DNA of 64,000 bases. Origin: Actinomycetaceae bacterium (GTDB lineage: Bacteria > Actinomycetota > Actinomycetes > Actinomycetales > Actinomycetaceae). Position numbers and translations under genes: made by a program. The DNA is taken from the NCBI GenBank assembly GCA_030532405.1, contig JAUNLF010000008.1, positions 1 through 64,000 on the forward strand. Reading direction: 5' to 3'. Shown piece after piece: positions 24,329 to 34,484 of the stretch. The notes beneath the pieces were generated by a model. The model saw only the letters and a program-made list of their open reading frames with translations. It was not told the origin of the DNA and did no database searches. The stretch's first letter is position 1. The number at the start of each line of letters is the position of its first letter.

Positions 24329-25483
24329 ATGGCGAACAGAGCAGAAATACTACTGATCTCATTCTCGAACATTCAGAAGGACGCAAGGGTCTTACGCCAG
24401 CTGTCGGTTGTTAAAGAGTTTGGCGATGTTACGACGGTTGGTTACGGTGAAAAGCCGGAGGGCGCGACCCATCACATTTCGATTCCGGACAGTAAGCCTT
24501 CGCTTCCGCAGACTCCTTTTGGGGTCCTAGCCCTAGGTTTCAGGGCACACGAGATTGCTGAACTCCAAGCCCCGGGAGCGAAATATGCGCGCGCAAAGCT
24601 GACTGGTCGCCAGTACAACGCTGTTATCGCAAATGACGCACGCGCGTTGCCGCTGGCTTTTGCCGTTAATAACGGTGCTCCGGTTTGGGCTGACCTCCAC
24701 GAGTGGGCTCCAGAAGAACGTACGCATGTCACCTCTTGGCGACTGCTGGTAGCTCCTTTGATGGAACACATTTGCAAAAAATACCTACCCAAAACAACAG
24801 CAGCAACAACTGTTGGAAGCGAAATCGCCAAACTTTACGAGAAGCATTTTGGGGTCTTACCAGAGCTCATGCGGAACACGCCAAACTTTGTTGAGCTGGA
24901 GCCATCCGAAACTCCGGATGACCGGATCCGTATGGTTCATTCCGGAGGCGCAGTATTCGGGCGCAATCTTGAGGCAACTATAGACGTGGCGAAGAGCCTG
25001 CAAGATAGGTTTTCGCTTGACCTTTACCTAATTCCCGCCAACGATGGGGGAAAATACTTAAAGGAGCTTAGAGAACGAGCGGAGGGCGCGCCTAACGTGA
25101 CGTTCCATGATCCGGTAAGCCCAGACCAGTTGCCGGTTACTCTGAACCAGTATGATTTGGGAGTATTTTGGATTCCTCCGTTTAATACAAATGCAAGACT
25201 GACCTTGCCCAACAAACTTTTTGACTTTATCCAAGCTCGCTTGGCACTTGCTGTTGGCCCCACCATCGAAATGGTCAGAGTTCTAAACGAGTATGAAACC
25301 GGAATAGTTGCTGACAGTTTCGAGCATGAAGACATCGTGGAATCCCTCAAGAATCTCACTTCTGAGGACATCCGTAGGATGAAGCAAAACTCTGTGAAAG
25401 CAGCACGGGATTTGAATTTTCAAAAGGAATCGGAAGTCGCTCGCGGAATCATGCGCCGACTACTGAAGATCGAGGAGAACTAG
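24329..25483 (+). CDS. Glycosyltransferase, GT4-like
   Basis: A 384-aa protein of the GT-B type. The N-terminal half has SNIQKDARVLRQL, common in this group, and DLHEWAPEERTHV. The C-terminal half has MVHSGGAVFGRNLEATIDV and LPNKLFDFIQARLALAVGPT, a donor-site segment like that of GT4 enzymes. No signal or membrane segment. It sits 20 bases after the DUF6541 gene and eight bases before the next glycosyltransferase, so the three are one transcription unit. The sugar specificity is unknown. Low G+C compared with the core genes. Confidence 0.82.
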   Translation: MANRAEILLISFSNIQKDARVLRQLSVVKEFGDVTTVGYGEKPEGATHHISIPDSKPSLPQTPFGVLALGFRAHEIAELQAPGAKYARAKLTGRQYNAVIANDARALPLAFAVNNGAPVWADLHEWAPEERTHVTSWRLLVAPLMEHICKKYLPKTTAATTVGSEIAKLYEKHFGVLPELMRNTPNFVELEPSETPDDRIRMVHSGGAVFGRNLEATIDVAKSLQDRFSLDLYLIPANDGGKYLKELRERAEGAPNVTFHDPVSPDQLPVTLNQYDLGVFWIPPFNTNARLTLPNKLFDFIQARLALAVGPTIEMVRVLNEYETGIVADSFEHEDIVESLKNLTSEDIRRMKQNSVKAARDLNFQKESEVARGIMRRLLKIEEN

Positions 25484-25491
25484 GAGACCGC

Positions 25492-26688
25492 ATGCTTCTT
25501 ACAGGGCTGATGGTCAGCCGCATATTTGCGCCGGAACCCTCCGCTGCTTCCCTCAGGCTCAATGCCGTGAAGGCCGGGCTTGAGAATGCTGGCGCGAAAA
25601 TGCGAGTGGTTACCACCGCTCCGCCTCCTGGAATCATTGCAGAGCCTGACAGCTCAATAACGCGAGTGCCCGTTTTGCGTGATTCTGAAGGGTACGTAAA
25701 GGGGTACATCTCCTACGCATCTTTCGATATCCAGGCGTTTTTTAAGATCCTGACTATGCCGAAAACTGATTTCGTGCTGGTGGAGCCTCCGCCAACCACG
25801 GGGGCTGTTGCACGGGTCGCGAGTGCGCTTAGAGGTACACCGTACTTTTGGTATGCCGCAGACGTTTGGTCGGATGCTACCGAGAGCATGGACGTGCCCC
25901 AGGTTGTTAAGACCGTTGTGCGAGGGTTGGAACAGTTCGCGGTAAGTGGTGCTCGCGGTTGTATTGCTGTTTCGGACGATGTTGCGAAGCGTGCCCGGGA
26001 GCTTGGGGCAAAGTCAGTGAAGGTTGTGCCAAATGGTGCTGATACAGACCTGTTCAACCCGCACGTGGGTGCTCCTTCAGAGTCGCAAAAGAACGGTATG
26101 GGGATCACTAAGCCGTACTTTATTTATGCGGGAACTGCCTCCGGGTGGCAGGGCGCGGAGCTGTTCGCCCACGCATTTGAAAAGTTCTGGTCACCGGAAA
26201 GTGAGGTCCAGTTCCTCTACCTAACTAGGGGAGACGCTGTACCTCAGCTCGAGGAGATTGCTACCAGAATGAAGGTTCGAGCACAGGAGTTGGGCGTAGA
26301 TTACACTCCACTGGTTGTGCATAAGACTGTACCTTCGCAGGAAGCCGCTCAGTGGCAACATGAGGCTCTTGCGAGCTGCGTTTCTATTCAGCCTGGTATC
26401 GGCTACGACCTCGCGTACCCGACCAAGGTACTAACCTCACTTGCCTGTGGTACTCCGGTTATTTACGCAGGTGCTGGCCCGGCTGCAACCGACGTAACTG
26501 CGGACGACCTCGGCCTTGCAGTGCCCTACGATGAAAAGTCGGTCCAAGAAGCCATGAAAACCCTCAAAGAGGCTGACCAAGAACGTTGGGATGAGACGCG
26601 CCTATTTAGCTGGGTAGAGAAGAATCGATCCATGAAAGCGGTAGGCGAAGCTGTGGCACTCTACATCGAAGATAGAACTGAGCTCTAA
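25492..26688 (+). CDS. GT4 glycosyltransferase
   Basis: A 398-aa GT-B enzyme, probably adding one sugar to the growing lipid-linked repeat unit. It begins LLTGLMVSRIFAPEPSAAS, with VVPNGADTDLF in the linker region and donor-site features FIYAGTASGWQGAELF and YDLAYPTKVLTSLACGTPVIYAG. A GGAG site lies just before ATG 25492. It is the last gene of the DUF6541-GT-GT unit and is followed by a strong terminator. It is soluble or peripheral on the inner membrane face. Specificity is unknown. Confidence 0.87.
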   Translation: MLLTGLMVSRIFAPEPSAASLRLNAVKAGLENAGAKMRVVTTAPPPGIIAEPDSSITRVPVLRDSEGYVKGYISYASFDIQAFFKILTMPKTDFVLVEPPPTTGAVARVASALRGTPYFWYAADVWSDATESMDVPQVVKTVVRGLEQFAVSGARGCIAVSDDVAKRARELGAKSVKVVPNGADTDLFNPHVGAPSESQKNGMGITKPYFIYAGTASGWQGAELFAHAFEKFWSPESEVQFLYLTRGDAVPQLEEIATRMKVRAQELGVDYTPLVVHKTVPSQEAAQWQHEALASCVSIQPGIGYDLAYPTKVLTSLACGTPVIYAGAGPAATDVTADDLGLAVPYDEKSVQEAMKTLKEADQERWDETRLFSWVEKNRSMKAVGEAVALYIEDRTEL

Positions 26689-26719
26689 TTCTGCATAGTG
26701 CGTGACAGCAGTTACTAAC

Positions 26720-26769
26720 AATTATTGAAGGGGCAACCGGTGTGGAAACCGGCTGCCCCTTCAATAATT
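26720..26769. terminator. Hairpin terminator between convergent genes
   Basis: A 16-bp perfect stem (AATTATTGAAGGGGCA and its complement), with an inner CCGG pairing, lies between the GT4 stop and the convergent 2-epimerase stop. AT-rich arms on both sides give a run of T in either direction. Confidence 0.88.
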
Positions 26770-26784
26770 CTTCTAGGAATGGGC

Positions 26785-27885
26785 CTACTGCATTTGCTTA
26801 CCCGTTCGTGCCAAGGTTTGGCGTTTGTACTGCTGGAGAACCTCGACAACACGATCGGACGCACGGCCGTCACCGTAAGGTGCGATCTTAGTATCGGCTG
26901 GGCGAGGCCTCGACGCGGCTGCAACAAGCTGATCGCCAGCATCTACCAGTACGTTCCAGCCTGCCTCAACCGTCTCAACCCACTCAGTTTGTGGCCTCAC
27001 CGTGGTGCAAGGGGTACGCAGGAGGAAGGCCTCCTTCTGCAAACCACCGGAGTCAGTGATTACGCCGCGTGCATGTAGAGCGGAGGCAACCAGGTCAGGG
27101 TAGGCAAGGGGCGCGTGAACCCTCAGGTTGCCGCGCTCAATCGTTATACCGTGCTCCTTTGCCTTAGCGACAAGGCGCGGGTGAGCGAGGATAACGACCG
27201 GGTGGTCGACCTTTCCGAGAGACTCGAGTACAGCGTCGAGCTGTTCCTTCGTATCCGTGTTTGCCGGACGGTGGATCGTAGCGAGCGAGTACTCGCTCTC
27301 GGCGAAACCAAACTCCTCCATAATCGGGCTCGGCTTATCAGCTACTGCCGCGCGAGTCTGCATCAAAACATCGGTCATCACATCGCCGACAACTACGGTG
27401 CGGTTTGCAAGGCCCTCATCCTTCAAGTGGTCGGCACCAACCTGCGTGGGGGCGAGGAGGAGGTCAGCTGCGTGGTCTGTTAGCACGCGGTTAATCTCCT
27501 CGGGCATTTCGCGGTTAAACGAGCGAAGGCCCGCCTCCAAGTGCGCGATGGGGAAGTGGAGCTTTACTGCGGAGAGAGCGGCTGCGAGGGTCGAATTCGT
27601 GTCGCCGTAGACGAGAACCCAGTCGGGCTTGTGCTTCAAAATCACTTCGTCCATTGCGGCGAGCATCGCACCCGTTTGAACGCCGTGCGAGCCCGAGCCA
27701 ACACCCAGGTGCTCGTCTGGAGCGGGGATGTCCAATTCCTCAAAGAAAACGTCCGAGAGCATCGGATCGTAGTGCTGACCGGTGTGAACGATGATGTGCT
27801 CGACGCCAGCACGCTCACAAGCGTGAGCGATTGGAGCGAGCTTTACAAACTGGGGGCGTGCGCCAACAACAGACATGATTCTCAT
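26785..27885 (-). CDS. wecB: Non-hydrolysing UDP-GlcNAc-type 2-epimerase
   Basis: A 366-aa UDP-sugar 2-epimerase. Its opening VVGARPQFVKLAP is closer to WbpI-type enzymes, which act on UDP-GlcNAc3NAcA, than to classic WecB (GTRPE). Other family marks are HTGQHYDPMLSDVFF, VYGDTNSTLAA, HLEAGLRSFNREMPEE, NRVLTDHAADLLLAPT, and TDSGGLQKEAFLLRTPC. I set the start at ATG 27885 (MRIMSVV). An upstream ATG at 27897 is possible, since no clear ribosome binding site decides it. It is transcribed away from the UDP-sugar dehydrogenase. With the WbpB/E/D-like trio and that dehydrogenase, it would complete a route to UDP-ManNAc3NAcA. Confidence 0.9.
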   Translation of the reverse strand: MRIMSVVGARPQFVKLAPIAHACERAGVEHIIVHTGQHYDPMLSDVFFEELDIPAPDEHLGVGSGSHGVQTGAMLAAMDEVILKHKPDWVLVYGDTNSTLAAALSAVKLHFPIAHLEAGLRSFNREMPEEINRVLTDHAADLLLAPTQVGADHLKDEGLANRTVVVGDVMTDVLMQTRAAVADKPSPIMEEFGFAESEYSLATIHRPANTDTKEQLDAVLESLGKVDHPVVILAHPRLVAKAKEHGITIERGNLRVHAPLAYPDLVASALHARGVITDSGGLQKEAFLLRTPCTTVRPQTEWVETVEAGWNVLVDAGDQLVAAASRPRPADTKIAPYGDGRASDRVVEVLQQYKRQTLARTGKQMQ

Positions 27886-28007
27886 AACTTCAATCATAGC
27901 GAGAGCCACCGTAGATGATCCCTGCCTTCTCGTGACCTCGATCGCGTGACAACGCCAAAACGAGCCCAAAAAAGAGTGCTGGCTAATAGCGTTGTTTCTC
28001 TATGAAA

Positions 28008-28019
28008 ACTAGGCCTAGT
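28008..28019. promoter_or_regulatory. 12-bp palindrome beside an extended -10
   Basis: ACTAGGCCTAGT is a perfect palindrome, and two flanking A/T pairs continue the symmetry beyond one mismatch. It lies immediately upstream of TGTTAAACT (28019-28027), which reads as an extended -10 element for the UDP-sugar dehydrogenase gene. It falls in the divergent gap with the 2-epimerase. That placement suits a repressor operator, but no regulator is identified. Confidence 0.4.
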
Positions 28020-28069
28020 GTTAAACTAAGGGCGATTCTAAGCAACAAATTGTTGAAATGGAGAAGCGC

Positions 28070-29368
28070 ATGCGTATCGCCGTAGTCGCTATGGGAAAGA
28101 TCGGTTTGCCGCTGGCCGTACAGTTTGCAGACTCTGGTCACGAAGTAATCGGTGTCGACGTCAACGAGAACACCGTCAACATGATTAACGACGCGAAGGA
28201 GCCATTCCCAGGTGAAGCTCACCTGCAGGAAAAGCTCAGCAAACTAGTACCCGCCGGCGCCCTGCGGGCCACCACCGACTACTCCGAAGCAATCCCGAAC
28301 GCGGATGCCGTAGTAATCGTGGTACCCCTATTCGTAAACGACGAAACCTGGGAGCCCGACTTCGGCTGGATGGACTCCGCAACCAAGTCGCTCGCAGAAA
28401 ACCTAACCCCCGGAACCCTCATCTCATACGAGACCACCCTCCCTGTCGGCACCACCCGCGACCGCTGGAAGCCGATGATCGAAGAAATCTCCGGCCTCAA
28501 AGAAGGCGAAGACTTCCACCTCGTCTTCTCACCCGAACGCGTACTAACCGGCCGTGTTTTCGAAGACCTCCGCCGCTACCCCAAACTCGTCGGCGGCCTC
28601 ACCGAAGCAGGTACGAAGGCAGCTATCGAGTTCTACGAAGCCGTCCTCCAATTCGATGAACGCCCCGACCTCACGCGCGAAAACGGTGTCTGGGACATGG
28701 GTTCCGCCGAAGCCGCCGAAATGGCGAAACTCGCTGAAACCACGTACCGCGACGTCAACATTGGCCTCGCCAACCAGTTCGCAGTATTCGCAGACCAGCG
28801 CGGAATCGACGTGCAACGCGTCATCGACGCGTCCAACTCGCAGCCATACTCGCACATCCACCGCCCCGGCATCGCCGTCGGCGGACACTGCATCCCCGTC
28901 TACCCGCGCCTCTACCTATCCACTGACCCCGACGCCTCCATCGTCCGCACGGCCCGCACCTTCAACGCCGCAATGCCGGAATACTCCGTAAAGCGTGTCG
29001 AGGGCGTACTTGGCGACCTAAAGGACCTGAAAGTCGTAATCCTGGGTGCCTCCTACCGCGGCAAGGTCAAAGAAACCGCATTCTCCGGCGTCTTTGCGAC
29101 CGTTGACGAGCTACGCAAGCGCGGCGCTAAAGTATTCGTCCACGACCCGATGTACACCGACGAAGAACTCGCAAGTTTCGGATGGGACGCGTACCACTTC
29201 GGTGAAGAAACCGACGCAATCATCGTTCAGGCAGACCACCCCGAATACAAGACAGTCAAACCGTCAGACTTCCCCGGCGTGAAGCTCCTGTTCGACGGTC
29301 GCCGCGTAACCGACCCAGAACTATGGAAAGGCACGCCCCGCTTCGTGATCGGCGACGCCCAAGGCTAA
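28070..29368 (+). CDS. UDP-sugar 6-dehydrogenase (WbpA/WecC-like)
   Basis: A 432-aa NAD-dependent UDP-sugar dehydrogenase that oxidises C6 to a uronic acid. The nucleotide-binding start is VVAMGKIGLPLA, an unusual variant of the common GLGYVGLP. The catalytic Cys274 lies in GGHCIPVYPRLYL. VSPERVLTGRV-type (FSPERVLTGR) and LAETTYRDVNIGLANQFA segments are also diagnostic. The start at ATG 28070 follows GGAGAAG; an ATG 12 bases earlier is in frame but less well placed. The neighbouring 2-epimerase and the 3-amino sugar trio point to UDP-GlcNAc as substrate. UDP-glucose or UDP-ManNAc cannot be excluded. Confidence 0.88.
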   Translation: MRIAVVAMGKIGLPLAVQFADSGHEVIGVDVNENTVNMINDAKEPFPGEAHLQEKLSKLVPAGALRATTDYSEAIPNADAVVIVVPLFVNDETWEPDFGWMDSATKSLAENLTPGTLISYETTLPVGTTRDRWKPMIEEISGLKEGEDFHLVFSPERVLTGRVFEDLRRYPKLVGGLTEAGTKAAIEFYEAVLQFDERPDLTRENGVWDMGSAEAAEMAKLAETTYRDVNIGLANQFAVFADQRGIDVQRVIDASNSQPYSHIHRPGIAVGGHCIPVYPRLYLSTDPDASIVRTARTFNAAMPEYSVKRVEGVLGDLKDLKVVILGASYRGKVKETAFSGVFATVDELRKRGAKVFVHDPMYTDEELASFGWDAYHFGEETDAIIVQADHPEYKTVKPSDFPGVKLLFDGRRVTDPELWKGTPRFVIGDAQG

Positions 29369-29371
29369 ACC

Positions 29372-31402
29372 GTGAACCTATCAGACTGGACGCCAGCTCT
29401 GCTCCCGGCCCTCCTTGCGATCTTCGCACTGTGGGGGCCGGGATTGTTAGTCACATTCGCGCTCGGACTAACCAGGTGGCGCCACATAGCATTCGCGCCG
29501 TTAGCCTCCGCGGGCGTCATGGGACTAGGCGCGGTAGTCGGCCCCTTTGTTGGCATCGACTGGGGCTGGGGACTCTACCTAGCTACAACCGCGGGAACCG
29601 CTGCGCTAGCACTCGCGTTCAACTACCTCATAAAACAGGTACGCCAACTATCGGCAGACAAAAGCGAGGGCCCCAAGACCAATCAACAGATTCCCGCCGA
29701 CCCGAAAATCTGGCCAGCGTTAGTTGGCACCCTAATCTCGATTCCTTTTACTGCAGGGGCTTTCATCAAAGCTATCGGCCTGCCGCAATATCCAACACAA
29801 ACCTGGGATGGCGTACACCACCTGTCAGCAATCAGGTGGATCCTAGAAACAGGTAACGGCTCGACCTTGAACCTAGGGGCAGTGGCCAGCAACCTCACCG
29901 AAGCGGAAGCTACCACCGGATGGTTCTATCCCGCGGGCTTCCACGATCTCGTATCCCTTACGGTCACGGACAACGTAATCGTCGCGACCAACGCCGTTGT
30001 AATCGTTATCGCCACAGTACTTTGGCCACTTGCGGCAGGGCTTTTCGGATCTATTTTTGCGCCTAAGAGCTACACGATCCCAATCTTTACAGCGCTACTT
30101 GCGGCAGCGTTCACATCTTTCCCGGAGCGCCCGTCCTCATACGGTGTCTTATGGCCAATAGTGTATTCGTACGCGCTGGTGCCCCTACTGGTCATCGCAA
30201 TGGCCGACTGGTTTGGACGCACAAACCAAAGGGCCATGGACGCGCGCATAACCGCAATAGCGGTCCTAGGTGCGGCAGGCGTCGGCATAGCCCACCCGAC
30301 GGGTATCTTCGTCACGTTGATTGCGGTGGTCATGCTGCTGATCGACTTGATCGTACGTTTGATCTTCCGCACAATGCGCCTATCAAAAGTCCAGGTAGGC
30401 GTTCTCCTAATTGCGGTTGCTGCACTTGTCGGTGGCATATGGGTAGTACTTCAAACCAATGCCTGGTCAACTGTGTCTAGCTGGCAACGCCAACCGATTG
30501 GAAGCTTCCTTCGCGAGTCATTCGGCGTCATTTTTGAATCGCAACTCCCGTACATGGGGTACGGCGATGCGGGAATCGACTGGCTCATCGGCGGTCTAAC
30601 CTTGTTTGGCGCGATCGGAGCTCTATCAATCGCGCGAACCCGCTGGCTCCTGTTTGCCTACGGCCTGGGCAGCTACTTGTTCGTAGCCACCGCGGTTGTG
30701 GACATTCCGGGATACCAGCTGGCTGCCCCGTGGTATTTCGACCCGGTGCGCCTGGGCGCAATAGTGCCCATATTCGGAGCTCCCATCGCCGCGCTTGGCG
30801 CATGGGCGGTGCTGGAAATGGTCACCAAAATATTCGACGGCACAAGAGCAAAGAAGGTCATCCAGCCAATCGCGGCTGCTGTGGCAATTGTCGGCATAGT
30901 GGTCGGCACCAATAACCTGGGTTTCCAAACGGCGACCCATCAGCTCCACATCAACTATTTCTTTTCCGGCAAATCAGACCTAAACGGCCTCGTCAGCCCC
31001 GAAGAACTCGAGTTCATCCAAACCCTGCCGCAATACGTGGAGAAGGGCGAATACATCACCGGCGACCCTCGCACCGGCCTGCCGCTCGTGTACGCCCTCA
31101 CGGGTCTTGACGTCACGCACAGGCACATCGATGGCATCTGGGACGTAGAGGAACTAAGGCTCGGCAGGGTATTCGATCAGATTCTGACCAACCCGGCGGT
31201 ATGTGAATACCTAGCGGATGTGAACGCTAAATACTTCTACACGGACGAAATCGTGTATTGGCCGGAGAACGGAATTAGTGCCGATTATGCCGGATTTGAG
31301 GCCGCTCGCGACATCGTGGGCGCGTTTAAGCCCGTAGCATCCGGCGGAGGTGCGACACTGTATGAAATAACGCCGTGTCCGCACGTGCAAGACGCTAACT
31401 AG
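29372..31402 (+). CDS. DUF6541-like polytopic membrane protein (second copy)
   Basis: A 676-aa membrane protein with a dozen or more hydrophobic segments and a soluble C-terminal domain. It is a diverged paralogue of the protein at 22.3-24.3 kb, with the same GDPxTG and VCxxxxxxxxxxYxxD signatures near the C terminus. An extracytoplasmic aromatic motif, NTWDGVHHLSAIRWI-like (TWDGVHHLSAIRW), resembles GWDPVFHANGI in the other copy. It starts at GTG 29372, three bases after the dehydrogenase stop. Family function is unknown; a GT-C transferase or polymerase role is inferred. A fused GT2 gene follows 58 bases later. Confidence 0.75.
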   Translation: MNLSDWTPALLPALLAIFALWGPGLLVTFALGLTRWRHIAFAPLASAGVMGLGAVVGPFVGIDWGWGLYLATTAGTAALALAFNYLIKQVRQLSADKSEGPKTNQQIPADPKIWPALVGTLISIPFTAGAFIKAIGLPQYPTQTWDGVHHLSAIRWILETGNGSTLNLGAVASNLTEAEATTGWFYPAGFHDLVSLTVTDNVIVATNAVVIVIATVLWPLAAGLFGSIFAPKSYTIPIFTALLAAAFTSFPERPSSYGVLWPIVYSYALVPLLVIAMADWFGRTNQRAMDARITAIAVLGAAGVGIAHPTGIFVTLIAVVMLLIDLIVRLIFRTMRLSKVQVGVLLIAVAALVGGIWVVLQTNAWSTVSSWQRQPIGSFLRESFGVIFESQLPYMGYGDAGIDWLIGGLTLFGAIGALSIARTRWLLFAYGLGSYLFVATAVVDIPGYQLAAPWYFDPVRLGAIVPIFGAPIAALGAWAVLEMVTKIFDGTRAKKVIQPIAAAVAIVGIVVGTNNLGFQTATHQLHINYFFSGKSDLNGLVSPEELEFIQTLPQYVEKGEYITGDPRTGLPLVYALTGLDVTHRHIDGIWDVEELRLGRVFDQILTNPAVCEYLADVNAKYFYTDEIVYWPENGISADYAGFEAARDIVGAFKPVASGGGATLYEITPCPHVQDAN

Positions 31403-31460
31403 CCGGGAAGTTACTAGACTCGCTAGTTAACGAACCGAGCACCTGTACCGAAGGAGTCCC

Positions 31461-33254
31461 GTGACTGTCACCCGTCAACGAGTTGTCGCCGTCGTTGTTG
31501 CGTGGAACCGCCAGGACCTGATGGTGCAAACCCTCGATGGACTCGCCTCCCAAAGTCGCCTCCCCGACGCGGTCATCGTCATCGACAATGCGTCCACCGA
31601 TGATTCCGCGCGGATTGCAAACGACCATGAGGGCGTGACCGAAGTTTTAACCATGCCGCGCAACCTGGGCGGTGCTGGCGGCTTCGCGGCCGGCATTGCG
31701 CGCGCCGTCAACCACTGGGGTGCGGACTACGTGTGGATCATGGACGATGACACGGTACCCACGCCCGGCGCGCTCGCGGGCCTACTTAGAGCCGCACGCG
31801 CCTACCCTGGCCAACCCGCAGTCCTGGCGTCCAAGGCAGTTTGGACCGACGGCCGTGAACATCCGATGAACCGGCCTCGCCCTCGTCCACTTTTAGACCC
31901 TGAAATCGCACGACACGCGGAAATCATTGGAACAATCCCGATTCGTACGGCGTCTTTCGTGTCCATCATGATTGACGCGCGTGCAATCTTGGAGGATGGG
32001 CTGCCCAACGCGGACTACTTCTTGTGGAACGACGATTTTGAGTACACCGCGCGCCTGCTGCGAAACAGGGTAGGTTTGTATGTGCCGTACTCCGAGGTTG
32101 TACATAAGACGAAGAAGTTTGGTGACTCGTCCGCGGACCCGGGCGCTCGGTTTGTCAACGAGGTTCGCAACAAGCTGTGGATGTATACGCGCTCGTCGTC
32201 CCTGAATCCCGTGGAAAAGGTGCTTTACGGCGGAAAGTCCGTACTGCGATGGGCGCAGACGGTTAGGGGATCGCAGGACCCGCGCGCCCTGATTGGGTAT
32301 GCGCAAGAGGGCTTCAAGCAAGCCCTGCTACGGCCGCGTTCCACGGTGAGCGTTTTGGCGGACACGCCGGTCGGCGCGGACGTTGAAGCAGTGGAAACCG
32401 GATCGCCGTTTAAGGAGGGCGCATTAGAGCCCTTCACGGTACTCACATCTGTTTACGCCGGTGACGACGCGGGGCAGTTTGAGCGGGCGCTAGCCTCGAT
32501 TACACGTGACCAAACGTTGAAACCGGACCAGGTGGTGTTGGTTCAAGACGGGCCGGTGTCGTGCGAGCTTCAAGACAGTATCGCGGCGGCCGACGAAATC
32601 GCTGGGCAGCCCATCGACGTGGTGGTTTTAGACCAAAACGTGGGGCTAGCCAGTGCGCTTGAAGCGGGCTTAAAGGTCGCGCGCCATGACATTATCGCTC
32701 GCGCGGATTCCGACGATGTGTCGCTTCCGGCCCGGTTTGAAAAGCAAATCCCACTGATGGTGGGCCGCGACCTGATCGGGTCCGCCGTCGCCGAGTTTGA
32801 GCACGACGAAACCGACTGGGGCATGATCCGCGTACTGCCCCAAACCCACCGCGAAATCGTCAAGGTTGCGAAATTCCGCGACCCCTTTAACCACCCAACC
32901 GTAGTCATGCGTAAGAGCGCTCTGCGCGCCGCGGGCGGATACCAGCACCTGGAACGCATGGAGGACTACTGGCTTTTTGTCCGCATGATTGAGGCCGGAG
33001 CGCGCACGGCGAACCTACCCGAACCCCTCGTGGCATACCGCGTGGGTGCGGGCGCTTACACGCGTCGCGGCGGCATGGACCTGTTGAAGTCCGAACTCAA
33101 ACTGCAGCGCGCAATGCGCGCGAGCGGATTCACTTCCGGATCCGAATACGTGCGCAACGTCGCCGTGCGGGCCGGCTACCGACTTATACCGACCCCACTG
33201 CGCAAAGCCCTGTACACCACGGTGGGGACACTGTCCTGGTTTAAGCGCGACTAA
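31461..33254 (+). CDS. Fused double GT2 glycosyltransferase
   Basis: A 597-aa protein with two GT-A domains. The first (about 5-310) is GlfT/rhamnosyltransferase-like: VAWNRQDL, VIDNASTDDSA, NLGGAGGFAAGI, and the metal-binding DDD (95-97) followed by TVP. The acidic NDDFEYTARL may hold the catalytic base. The second (about 325-560) is a separate GT2 domain opening FTVLTSVYAGDDAGQFERALAS, with VLVQDGP, ADSDDVSLP, and MEDYWLFVRMI. The GTG start at 31461 has AAGGAG eight bases upstream. The glf gene follows, so at least one domain probably uses UDP-galactofuranose; the other may add a different sugar. No membrane segment is visible. Confidence 0.87.
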   Translation: MTVTRQRVVAVVVAWNRQDLMVQTLDGLASQSRLPDAVIVIDNASTDDSARIANDHEGVTEVLTMPRNLGGAGGFAAGIARAVNHWGADYVWIMDDDTVPTPGALAGLLRAARAYPGQPAVLASKAVWTDGREHPMNRPRPRPLLDPEIARHAEIIGTIPIRTASFVSIMIDARAILEDGLPNADYFLWNDDFEYTARLLRNRVGLYVPYSEVVHKTKKFGDSSADPGARFVNEVRNKLWMYTRSSSLNPVEKVLYGGKSVLRWAQTVRGSQDPRALIGYAQEGFKQALLRPRSTVSVLADTPVGADVEAVETGSPFKEGALEPFTVLTSVYAGDDAGQFERALASITRDQTLKPDQVVLVQDGPVSCELQDSIAAADEIAGQPIDVVVLDQNVGLASALEAGLKVARHDIIARADSDDVSLPARFEKQIPLMVGRDLIGSAVAEFEHDETDWGMIRVLPQTHREIVKVAKFRDPFNHPTVVMRKSALRAAGGYQHLERMEDYWLFVRMIEAGARTANLPEPLVAYRVGAGAYTRRGGMDLLKSELKLQRAMRASGFTSGSEYVRNVAVRAGYRLIPTPLRKALYTTVGTLSWFKRD

Positions 33255-33269
33255 AATGGACGTTGCTAA

Positions 33270-34472
<1,203 letters not shown>

Positions 34473-34484
34473 CCGGGGGTTAGA

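Noticed and set aside
17554-26700. Insertion sequences or integrase at the edges of the A+T-richer island
   Set aside because: No transposase, integrase, terminal inverted repeats or tRNA attachment site could be found.
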